Shown: positions 1 to 9,392 of the stretch, piece by piece | How the letters are laid out: each line of letters begins with the position of its first letter | Position numbering within the stretch: position 1 is the first letter of the stretch | Assembly (NCBI GenBank): GCA_049999725.1 | Contig: JBNGIS010009024.1 | Location: 1-30,426, forward strand | Source: Haplomitrium mnioides | Lineage: Eukaryota > Marchantiophyta > Haplomitriopsida > Calobryales | Direction of reading: 5' to 3' | DNA: 30,426 bases | Translations under genes and position numbers: made by a program | The notes under the pieces: generated by a model | The model's database searches: none | What the model saw: the letters and a program-made list of their open reading frames with translations, nothing else | What the model was told of the DNA's origin: nothing

Positions 1-1233
1 GACCCTCAAATGGCAGTCCAGGTCATGAGATCGATGTATGGCCTCAATCAAAGCAGCAGAAATTGGTATCAAAGATTCAAATCAGAAATGATAGCAATGA
101 ATTTTACGAACGACGACATTGCCCTGTGCCTATTCATGAAACATGAAACCCCAGAATACGTTATAGTGGCAATCTACGTAGACGATATCAACATTTTTGG
201 GACACCATGCCTGACCTCCAACACTATTGAGAAACTGAAAAATACCTTTGAAATGCAAGATATTGGCGAACCTGACTTCTGCTTGGGAATACAATTCGAA
301 CACTTACATGATGGCATTCTGATACACCAGTCAACTTACACATCAAAAATGCTAAAACAATTCAACATGGAAAAAGCTCATCCAATGAGCACGCCTATGG
401 AAATGAGATCCTCAGATCCCACAAAAGACATGTTCTCTTAAAGGAAGGAAACAGAACCCACACTTGGACTAGAGAAACCATACCTATCAGCCATAGGAGC
501 ATTAATGTACATGGCAAATCAGACCAGACCTGACATTGCTTTCGCTGTAAACCTACTAGCAAGACATAGCTCACAACCAACTATACGCCATTGGAATGGC
601 ATCAAAAGAATTTTCAGATACCTAAAAGGCAATGTAGACATGGGTCTATTCTTCCCAAAAAATGCAGAAAATGACATCATTGGATATGCTGATGCCGGAT
701 ACTTATCTGACTCTGATAATACAAAATCACAAACGGGATATGTATTCCTTAAAGGGGGTACAGCTATTTCATGGAAAAGCACAAAACAGACCATCACCAC
801 AACATCTACTAATCATGCCAAAATTATAGCATTATACGAGGTTAGTAGAGAGTGTATTTGGCTAAGACAGTTGATTGATCACATCAACTCTAACATTGGA
901 CAGCAACTTATACAATCCCCTACAGTACTCTATGAAGATAACAGACCATGTGTTGAACAAATAGCCCAAGGATTCATTAAAGGGGACAGAATCAAACACA
1001 TTGCCCCTAAATTCTTCTACACTCATGAACAACATGGTGAACAGATTAAGGTACAATGGATACCAAGCAAAGACAATAGGGCTGACATTTTCACAAAACC
1101 CCTACCTACTGCCCTACACAAGGCACATACAGAAGGAATTGGTCTACGAAAATTATCTGAACTCAACAGAAAGCAAAACATGTCAATTTTATCTGATTTA
1201 GACTATTTTCAGATTTTATACCACGCTTTCTGA
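1..1233 (+). pseudogene. pol: Copia pol C-terminus: reverse transcriptase half and RNase H, one in-frame stop
   Basis: Read in one frame from base 1 to the TGA at 1231-1233. The RT part shows SMYGLNQS at about 31-54, then the catalytic YVDD at 175-186, FCLGIQF and STYTSKML. The linker carries TRPDIAFAVN, and RNase H follows with YADAGYLSD, SQTGYVFL, YEDNRPC and ADIFTKPLP. The RT would copy element RNA to cDNA and RNase H would remove the template inside the particle. The frame is broken once, by TAA at 439-441; element B has AAA at the equivalent codon, so one substitution explains it. The second lesion is K (820-822) where copia RNase H normally has its catalytic Glu, in the segment STNHAKIIAL. 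Integrase, protease and gag are outside the window. Apart from these changes the reading is well preserved over 410 codons. Confidence 0.9.
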
Positions 1234-1497
1234 TATTGAGTATCATGTTTTAACCATGTGGTTTGTTTTACAGATATTCATGTGACACTACGTGCAACAC
1301 TAATGATGTACACATGTTTTTCATAAGACAGAGGAGGGCTCAACAAGTTGTCCATACAGATGCAAGGAGCCATCACCAACACAACGCCATCTACAATATT
1401 ACAATAGAGATTTGAGTGATAAACTCAATAATACTATTGATTACATATAAGATACACCACAAACAATCTATTTTTGATGTAAATACACTATACGTGG

Positions 1498-1548
1498 TGG
1501 CACTCTTTCCCTCAGAAGAAAGCAGGAGGGTTTTAATGAGACCACACA
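1498..1548 (+). promoter_or_regulatory. Conserved copia 3' box with small hairpin (copy A)
   Basis: The segment starts GTGGCACTCTTTC and ends GGTTTTAATGAGACCACACA. It is nearly identical to 15388-15440 of element B, although the surrounding noncoding DNA has diverged. Inside it CTTTC (1505-1509) can pair with GAAAG (1518-1522) across an 8-nt loop. Many plant copia elements carry a related CACTCTTT...GGTTTTxAAxGAGGCA block between RNase H and the LTR. The function is unknown; packaging, RNA processing or plus-strand priming are guesses. Confidence 0.6.
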
Positions 1549-1613
1549 TGTAGAAGTATATTGATTCAGACTAGTCCTAGAATTGTGACTAATTCGACTA
1601 GAAAAAATCAATC

Positions 1614-1622
1614 AAGGGGGAG
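1614..1622 (+). promoter_or_regulatory. Polypurine tract of copia A
   Basis: The nine-base purine run AAGGGGGAG sits directly against the TGTTATAG start of the 3' LTR. This is the expected place for the plus-strand primer. Element B has AAGGAGAAG in the same position. Confidence 0.8.
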
Positions 1623-1759
1623 TGTTATAGGACTAGGATGAACCCTATCTATACCCTATATATAGATAGGGTTATGTACAACATTCAAGGCATTGATTCT
1701 ATCTATGAAAAGAAGTGTGGCGCTGCCCCATTGCTGTGTGTCTCTCATCTACTACAACA
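1623..1759 (+). repeat. 3' LTR of copia A (about 137 bp)
   Basis: It begins TGTTATAG, as the LTRs of element B do, immediately after the purine tract. It contains a TATA-like CTATATATAGATAGG near 1657 and a shared GTTAT-tACAACA-tTCA stretch, and ends at a likely CA at 1758-1759 (CTACAACA). The right edge is an estimate because the partner LTR is off-window. A short perfect dyad (CCTATCTATA...TATAGATAGG) lies around the TATA motif. Confidence 0.7.
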
Positions 1760-2532
1760 AGGCTTTCAATTTGAACGATTTAAGGGGTTGGCGGTAATTG
1801 CTTGTAGGGTCTAATTTTGGCTGCGAGGTAACGCGCTAAGGAAGAAAAAGGTAAAAAAGGCATTAAAGCCATGGCATTTTTGGGGGTATAGCTTCTTGCA
1901 GGGCTCATTGTTAGGGATTCATCACGAAGGACATTGCTGGTGCAGAACAAAGGATAGGAGAGACAGAGGAGGAAGACCATCGCTAGAGGAGGACTGGATT
2001 TGTCTTGGGTTGGGCTTGCGGGGCTGAAGGTTGGGTGAATTGCATTGCTCGAAGGCTGGTGCTAGGGTACTAACGGAGGGCATACGCAAGAGGACTAGCT
2101 TTTGGAGGTGTTGCAACAGCCAAAGACAACATTTCCAAGGAATTCAAAGGGTTGGGTCTTATCTTCAACTCACAATGTGTGGGAGGTACCATTAGTTGTG
2201 TTTTCTTTTCCTATCTCTATAGAAATTGGTTGTGCTACCCCATGCTACTTTGTGACACAAGAACAAGTTGTGGATTAGATTTAGGGTGAGTTTAATGTGC
2301 CTTTTTTTTTGGTGTATTGAGTGTCAATCTTCTTCAAGTAAACATCAGGTTGGAGTCCTTGATCATACTAGGGCGGGTTTGTCTATGAATTTGGCAGGTG
2401 TTTGTGGTGTGGAGTGAGGTCCAACAACTGTGAGAGCTGCCTTCTTATTGGTAGAAGTCAAACAACCATCTTTCTTTCCTTTTGGAAGTCAGTCTAACGA
2501 CTTCGGGCGGCTGAAGAGAAAATTACCTGATT

Positions 2533-2565
<33 letters not shown>

Positions 2566-5500
2566 GATGTTGGAGTTTTATTAGAACTTATGTGAGTATT
2601 TGTGGGCTTGGAGAATTGAGTGTGAAGCCTATAGACCTTATTAAGTATTATTTGAGTGCATTGGTTTCATTTGAAGAAAGGGTGTTGGCTGTGGGTGTGT
2701 GAGTGTGTGTGTTTTACATCGATGTTGTAAGTAGGCAACTCTAAAAGCAAAACCCATCTCAGAGAGTGTTGTAGTTATTCCAAAGAATGCAAGGGAGAGT
2801 TGGAGTCAAGTTGGTGCAAAACCCCTCATATTAAAGATTTCGAAACACAAACAACCCTTAAGTTTGTGTAAATTAGTAGGAAATGAGATAAGAGACCAAC
2901 CATATGGCTAACAGAAACAGAACCAGAAAGAATGGAAGAAGCTAAGTATGGTGTCTAAGTGTTGAGCAGACCGTGAATTAAATAAGAGGATTGATTGCAA
3001 GATCGCGCATGTAGTAGTTTGTTTTAGAGGAAATTAAATAGAAGCTAGTTGGATTTTATACACATTCAATCCCCTAAAAGATGCATCGTTCATCAAGTTC
3101 AGTAAAACACATTAGAATTAAAGCTACAAAGATCATAAGTTTGATTTGAAAAGAGGTTGGATTTCTTGAAGGAGTAGATATGAGAAAGAGAGATGGAGAA
3201 AGTAAAACCTAGAAATAGAGTCAATCAATAGAGAAGAGAGCTTGAAATTGATCATATGGCCTACCTGATTGAAGATGTGAATAAGAAGCCTTGTTAAATA
3301 AGTGTAAGGGCTAAGTAAAGGTGAGGAGAACTAGTTTTGCAGATCGACAAATCTATGGAATTGGGCTTCAGCGTATGGACTATAGATTGCCATCCTTTTG
3401 CCAAGGCAATTGCTCAAGGTGGAATCCGTAAATCCAAAATCATCCATTGTAGTTATTTGAGAGAGGATAGAGTAAGAGGAAAAAGAGTGAAAGAGCTCTA
3501 AGCCCTATATTCCATAAGGGAATCAGTGGAATTCTTGAAGAGCGCATGAGATTAAAGAAGACGTATAATCATTAGAATTAGAAGAACAGAGATCGGAAGC
3601 AGGAAGAAGATTAAAAGGATCTGAAGTGGTGAAAATAGGTTTCTGAAGGTCTTCATTGGACGCGTATCAAAATCTAGTGAGTTGCAAAAGTAAGTACGGG
3701 AAAGAGGAAGAATTGTAGTTTGAAAAATCAGAGTCGGAAAAGGATTTTGTAGGAGAAGGCAGTCCGAAAAATTCCATAGAAGCGGTCAAGCTTTGAGGCT
3801 GAAAACAATGTGAGGCAGCGAAACATCAAAATCCATTATGCACAATGATTGGTAGAAAAATGTTGGTGACGTAAGCTAAATTTTCAAATAGCGGATATAA
3901 ACTATCAGATACAATGGAGGTCAATAAGACGGTCAAGCTTCCTCATTGAAAACAACGCCAAAAAGTGTTTCTACTTGCTATTTTGGACAGTTTTGACTGA
4001 TTCAACACATCTTTTTGGAAATGACTTGATGCCTTTATTTTCATCCACATTGGAGTAAGAAGAGGTGATCTTCAAAAGTTGAAATCCAATTTTGAAAGAG
4101 AGTTTGTTTCTCTTATTGGAAGTGAAGGTTTTGGTGAGAAAAATGTTTTTTTGATATAAATAACATGGACATAGGGTTAAACTAAGTGTTTTGGGATTTA
4201 CCAAGTTACCACACCCAAGAAGTACACAATTTGGAGCATAAAAAAGGTTGCTTGTGTAGAGATTAATGAATCTATGGTAGGGATGGCCAAAGTAGACCAG
4301 CACTTAGAGCAAGAGGATAAGTTGATCATTGTGGAAATACAAGAGCCACAAATTGGGTCAAAGATGACAAAAGGACATGACAGGCAAAACCTTGTATGGT
4401 GAAGTTGTTGGTGACCTAGTTTCAGTGGGGGAGACTATGTTGTGGTTGTCCGTACTGATTGGAGGATTCTTGGTGACATTTGGTGCTATTGAGAGTTGAT
4501 GGTGGAGTTTTTGGTTTTTTTACACTCAGTCTTTTGTTAGTGGGCAGACCAACAACTCATTTTAGTGTTGATGGTGTCCTTCCTTAGAGAGTCTGCATTC
4601 TTTGAATATTGTTGGTGAAATCTTTATACTATGGCTAGGCTGGTGCATATTGATAAAGCAAACCACAACTTTAGCTGCACTATTGTAATGATGACAAGAT
4701 TTGGAGTCTTGAGTTCATGCTAACTTGCATTTAATTGGAGCTTTTGGTCACTTGGGAAAAATCCGATTGCATTTGCATGGATGGTAGACAATATGCTTTT
4801 ACATTGGACATGTGCATCTAAGTTTAGTAGTGCCTCATTCAATTAGAAATGATAAACTCTATGATATATTTTGGTTGGTGATTGTAAGCAAGTTTTTGTG
4901 CTTTTATTGCTACATTGTTGTGATGGTGTATGGACGATTTAGTGTCCAAGTGTTGAAGTACTCGTGTATGGGTTCTGCTGAATGAAAAATCTTGATGCCA
5001 AAGAGAAGGATAGAGTCTTGCAGCTAGCTAAGTTCAAAGTTCCTTGTTTTGGTTGGCATTGTTAGTTATGAATTGTTTTCCCACTCTTATGGTGGTGAGC
5101 TTGGTGTAGAAATTTTATGCCAATTGATGTTTTGATTTTAGAATGATTATGGAGTTTTCAACACTTTGTTGTTTTTTAAGGTTGGGAAAAGACCAACAAG
5201 GTATTAGTAACATTGATGGTGAGGGCATTGTAATCTGGCTGCTCTTTTCATTTTTTATGTTGGTGTTCTTGTATTGTCAATAGGTTCAATTATGGTTCGA
5301 GGTAAAGATCATCCACTTGGTTTCGGATTAGTGGTAATATCTTCTTGGTGTTGATTGGGAGGCCACCACTGCTCTAGTGGGTGGATGTTTTGGACTTCTA
5401 ATATGAAGGAAAACCAACAATCTATTTAAAATATTGGTGTTATGGTAGCATTGTTTCTTTGTTGGTGTTTGATGGAGAACTTTTGTTCCATACTAGCAAT

Positions 5501-6079
5501 AAAAACCAATAGTCTAGTTGTTGATTCTTAGTGCTTGAGTGATTGGAATTTGGGCTGTCAGATCTATTTAGTGGTAATTCAATTGGTGAAACATGTGGGT
5601 ATCCTTGGAGCTTGTTGGTGTGGTACCTTTGTCATTAGTGTTTTGGAGGTGTTAGTGTGGTTACATACTGTCAGAGGAGTTGTGAGTTATGGTCACCTCT
5701 TCAAGAAGCCTATTAAAATATATGTTAGTGTCTTTGGAGTTGAACTGATGTTGTGACAAGTTGTCTACAAAGGATATGACAATTCTACCATGATGGTTTA
5801 GATCAAGTGTGTATTTAATTTGTGATTAGATGTTCTAGAAGATGGCATGTGTTTTTTTTACACTACTACTTGCAACTATTCATGCCAAATCATGGTTCTA
5901 CTCTCAATGTTCATAAGAAAACTAGTTTTCATTAGGTTGGTATAGATTGTAAGATAGTTAACAATTGGGCTCCATTGCACTTGACCTTCTAATCTTTGCA
6001 CCATTAGACGTATATAAAATTTTTAAGATATAGATGAATAGCTAGTGCTATGGGACCTCTCCACTAGCTAGAAGGTAAT
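1760..6079. other. Unassigned intergenic DNA
   Basis: I see no recognisable coding region. Open frames are short and none resembles a known domain. About 2900-3900 is purine-rich (AAG/GAG-rich), while about 4400-5760 is GT-rich with recurrent TTGGTG/GTTGGTG words. This could be a very old, decayed retroelement or simple-sequence drift, but nothing in the translations supports an assignment. A (GT)n tract lies inside. Confidence 0.6.
2535..2564 (+). repeat. (GT)15 microsatellite
   Basis: An uninterrupted GT dinucleotide run of 30 bases. A second, interrupted TGTG-rich patch follows at about 2690-2712. Confidence 0.97.
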
Positions 6080-6213
6080 TATGGGTTGTCATGCATGTCC
6101 AAGCATGAGACTCAATTGTGCGCCATTCTCTATTGATTGTATGTTGTATGCTTGTGCATATAATAAAATGTAGGTAGATGATATAATTTGTATAAGCAAT
6201 GTGTTTGTACATG
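6080..6213 (+). repeat. Direct repeat copy 1 (~134 bp)
   Basis: This aligns without gaps to 6570-6703 at an offset of 490 bases. Shared words include TCATGCATGT, AGCATGAGACTCAATT, CATTCTCTATTGAT and TTGTATGCTTG. Mismatches are scattered, so the duplication is old. The two copies flank the long GA tract. No coding content. Confidence 0.8.
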
Positions 6214-6336
6214 ACAAGTGTCACACCATTCTTGTTTTAGAGCTTTCTATTTTAAGGTTTTCAACTTTAGGATTTTATGTTTGTAAGTATATATGTGTTT
6301 GGTTTTGCATCGAAAAGTTATTTTTTGATGTCGCAT

Positions 6337-6452
<116 letters not shown>

Positions 6453-6569
6453 ATGTGTGATTGTATTTTGTATGTAATGTGGATTACTTACAAGCACAAA
6501 GTGTAATGGTTCTGCTATCAAGAAGGTCTGAAGTGATTACGTTCTTGGAGATTTTTTTAAGAAAATGAC

Positions 6570-6703
6570 TGTAGGTTCTCATGCATGTGTGAGCATGAGA
6601 CTCAATTATGTGTCATTCTCTATTGATAATATATTGTATGCTTGCACTTGCTATGGAATGTGTGTAGACAATATAAGTTGTGCAAAAAATGTGTATGCTC
6701 ATG
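6570..6703 (+). repeat. Direct repeat copy 2 (~134 bp)
   Basis: Partner of the copy at 6080-6213, in the same orientation with a 490-base offset and many point differences. The similarity fades on both sides. Confidence 0.8.
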
Positions 6704-7654
6704 TTATCCTTATTGGTCTACAAGCAAATTGTTTTAATGTGATTGGTTAGTGATTTTTTTTGAAAACCTCCTCTCTTGCCGTCCATTCTCAAGCTGAACT
6801 CAAAACTATCTATTAAATGTATTGTGTTTATGGTTTCTTGATTGTTACACTTTTTGTAGATCTTTATTCAAATTACATTTGATGGTTTTTAGCATGATAT
6901 TCTCTTTTTTTAGCTAGAATTTGACAACAAGTACACCAATTCATAGCACAACTCATTGCCATCTACTATGTTTCTTCTTTGTACCATTAGAAACTATATC
7001 AATTCTTTAATAACCTTCAAATTAAACACAAGAGTCAATTAGGTGACAACATTTTCTACTTTCTCATTTTATTTTTTGGTTTTGTGTTCAATCTATGACA
7101 ATTATATTTGTAGTTATGCTCAAGCAACCAAGAAGTAGAATCATATGAAAAAACTCAAAATTTTGAAAACAATATAGAAATAAAGCTCAAAACATTGTGT
7201 AACAATGTTTTTCTTGCTAAAAAAAGTCGAAAAACTATAGCAAAGTAGACAAAAAGTGATCAAGCAAATTTGTTTTTGGTTAAATACCACAATAGCTAAA
7301 TTTCAAGAATATTAAAAAAATGCTAAGTCTATATGGGCCAATATTTTCAACATGCAACTCTTAAAAACACCATCAAATAGGGTTTAACTAATCACCATTG
7401 ACCAATCAACACCTCCAAATTACTTAAAACCATTGTTAAGTTTATTTTTCACTATCACATTTCCAAAAAATCTACACATGCAAGTACAAACCAATCAAGT
7501 TTTTCAAACCAATGAAAATTTTATCAACATTTCAAAATTTTGTGATCAAAAAATTTTAAATGAACCAAAGTATTTTTTTCACCATGTCTTGAAAAAGTAT
7601 GTGTTTTCTGTGACTTTATTTTTTAACATTTCATTGAAGCTTTAGTGGTCTGGA
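6704..7654. other. AT-rich unassigned DNA
   Basis: No coding signal seen. The sequence has many A and T runs and stops in every frame apart from short chance frames (for example about 7433-7645). Confidence 0.6.
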
Positions 7655-8295
7655 AGTGATAAGCTAATCATAACAAGCCAAATTAGCATCAATTTCTGGC
7701 TAAAGTGATTAGAGAATTACTTTACAAAAGTCAATATGATTGGGATTTCCAATTATAGAGAGTGATAAAGCAACTCTCTCCATATAAGTTGGAAGAGTCA
7801 AATGGTGAGCAAGTTTTTCAAACACAAAGAGTAGCCAGACAATCATTGTTGTTTAGTCAAGATGAAACCACAGCCACTATAATTTTATATGAACAAGAGT
7901 TACTGGCAATCAGTCAGTCAACTTCATGGAAGGTGTGGTTCTTTGATGATCACCATCTTGTCAAAGAGTGATTGGACAATTTCTCTTGTTAGTCAACAAG
8001 TCAAAGTGACTGAAAAAATCACTCTTAGAAGTCATATTTTCATGAAGTATTTGAAAAATCACTCCTTACAGTCAACAATTCAAAATTTAAGGCGACCAAC
8101 CTTAGTAGTCTCTCATCCTTAAGAATTGATTAGGAAATAACTCTCAACAATCAACAAGTCAAAATGATTGACAATCACTCTCAATAGTCTCAACTTCAAG
8201 AAGTGATCGGACTAGTACTCATGTTTTTCAACAACTTTCGCTGACATTTGGTAGCACCCATTGATCCAAAAATAAGAAGTGATTAGGCAATCACT
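7655..8295 (+). repeat. Degenerate tandem array with a hairpin in each unit
   Basis: A word related to AGTGATTxGxCAATCACTCT recurs at about 7655, 7704, 7761, 7830, 7898, 7967, 8046, 8125, 8202 and 8278, with half-units at about 8005 and 8164. Spacing is 49-57 bases at the left and about 68-79 at the right, near multiples of 38-39 between 7967 and 8278. The last copy is a perfect dyad: AGTGATT (8278-8284), loop AGGC, AATCACT (8289-8295). Between dyads the word AGTCAACAAGTCAAA recurs. It is a decayed minisatellite or a cluster of fold-back units; no coding role seen. Confidence 0.65.
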
Positions 8296-9279
8296 CTTGA
8301 AATTTTTCACTAATCAAGGACTCTTTACTTAGAGTAGAGTGCTTTTAAAGTCACTTTGTATTTGGGTCCAACTACTTAACAATTGGTGTAGATGTTAACA
8401 ATTGGTCAATCATGCTTTTTCAGTCATGAGGTGCTCAAGAAATGACTCACTAGAAAAAAAAATGATTTGTATGACAAGTAGTGTATACTTTGTAGTGATT
8501 AATTAGTTACCATTTATTGTATTATTTTGCATTCCGTGCTGTTTGGGACTATTTCTTTACAAAAGACAAGAACTACTTCAAAGGTTAATGGGTTGTGATT
8601 GATGCCTTAAATCACTGTCAAGTTGTTTAGATGAACTCTCTCGGCTAATCATTAATGACACCAAAACCACCTTAAATTTCATGAATGTGGAAGCTAGATA
8701 CAACATTAGAGTTAAAAAAATCAAAGTAAAAGAAAATGTGTTGAAAACAAAATCATCTTGATGCTCTTCAAAGGAGAAAATGGAATTTTCATGATCACTT
8801 TAGATCCAAAAAAGTTTTCATGGATACATTGTGCTAAGCTCTACATAGTTGACTTGATTTGCAATAAAATTTCATAATTTCTCAAGAAAACAAGATTGGT
8901 AAGATTATGTTTGAATTACAATGGTTATTTGAGTATAAGTTGATGAAATAGTCAAGTTTTTCTTGCTACAAACTAACGATGAGGCTCAAAAATCCTTCTG
9001 GTGGTTTGAAGGTACAAACATATCGGGAGAAGAATGTGAGAGGGCAAGAACGACTAACATGAAAACAAAAACCAATAAGAAAAAGTTGATTGACCATGAA
9101 TTTGTTCAACTCTAAAGTAGAATAAGAAGAGAAGTCTTATAAGTTAGAGAAGAACCTCCCACAAGAAACTTACAATCCTTTTGAGAAAAATAGTACCCAA
9201 CATAGCAATATTTCATGAGAGTAAGAAGTGGAGAAGAAAAAGAAAAATTTGGAGAAATTATTCAATCAAAACTAAATAC
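8296..9279. other. AT-rich unassigned DNA, left flank of copia B
   Basis: No recognisable gene or repeat. It was continuous with 15635 onward before element B inserted, as the matching 5-bp target duplication shows. Confidence 0.6.
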
Positions 9280-9284
9280 ACAGT
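9280..9284 (+). repeat. Target-site duplication of copia B, left (ACAGT)
   Basis: ACAGT directly precedes the 5' LTR and is repeated exactly after the 3' LTR at 15630-15634. Five bases is the usual size for copia elements. Confidence 0.93.
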
Positions 9285-9392
9285 TGTTATAGAGACATAT
9301 ATATACTCTATGTAAGTAGGTTATACAACACTCAATCCATTCATTCGTTTGGAGACTCCCGTATGTATGTGTACAGGGCTCATGCAATAACA
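9285..9392 (+). repeat. 5' LTR of copia B (108 bp)
   Basis: It begins TGTTATAGAGACATATATAT and ends CATGCAATAACA. It is the same length as the 3' LTR with no gaps in the alignment. The CATATATATAC stretch is the probable TATA element. At 108 bp it is very short for an autonomous-type copia family. Confidence 0.93.

Larger units (their letters stand above)
1234..1622 (+). other. 3' noncoding region of copia A
   Basis: No open frame of note lies between the pol stop and the LTR. The stretch holds the conserved box at about 1498-1548 and ends in the purine tract at 1614-1622. Much of the rest is not alignable by eye to the corresponding 15066-15521 segment of element B, which makes the shared box stand out. 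Confidence 0.7.
1..1759 (+). mobile_element. Ty1/copia retrotransposon A, 3' portion only
   Basis: This is the downstream part of a copia-type element whose 5' half lies left of the window. In order it shows RT C-terminal half, RNase H, a ~390-bp 3' noncoding stretch with a conserved box, a purine tract, and a 3' LTR beginning TGTTATAG. Organisation and wording closely match element B at 9285-15629, so the two belong to one family or to sister families. The outer LTR edge is placed at about 1759 from a terminal CA. The other LTR is not visible, so no target duplication can be checked. Confidence 0.88.

Noticed and set aside
3971-4303. 110-codon minus-strand frame
   Set aside because: No domain, composition typical of AT-rich noncoding DNA, and no supporting neighbours.
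7964-8295. CRISPR-like regular repeats
   Set aside because: Units are degenerate, spacing varies, spacers resemble each other, and the context is plant nuclear DNA.
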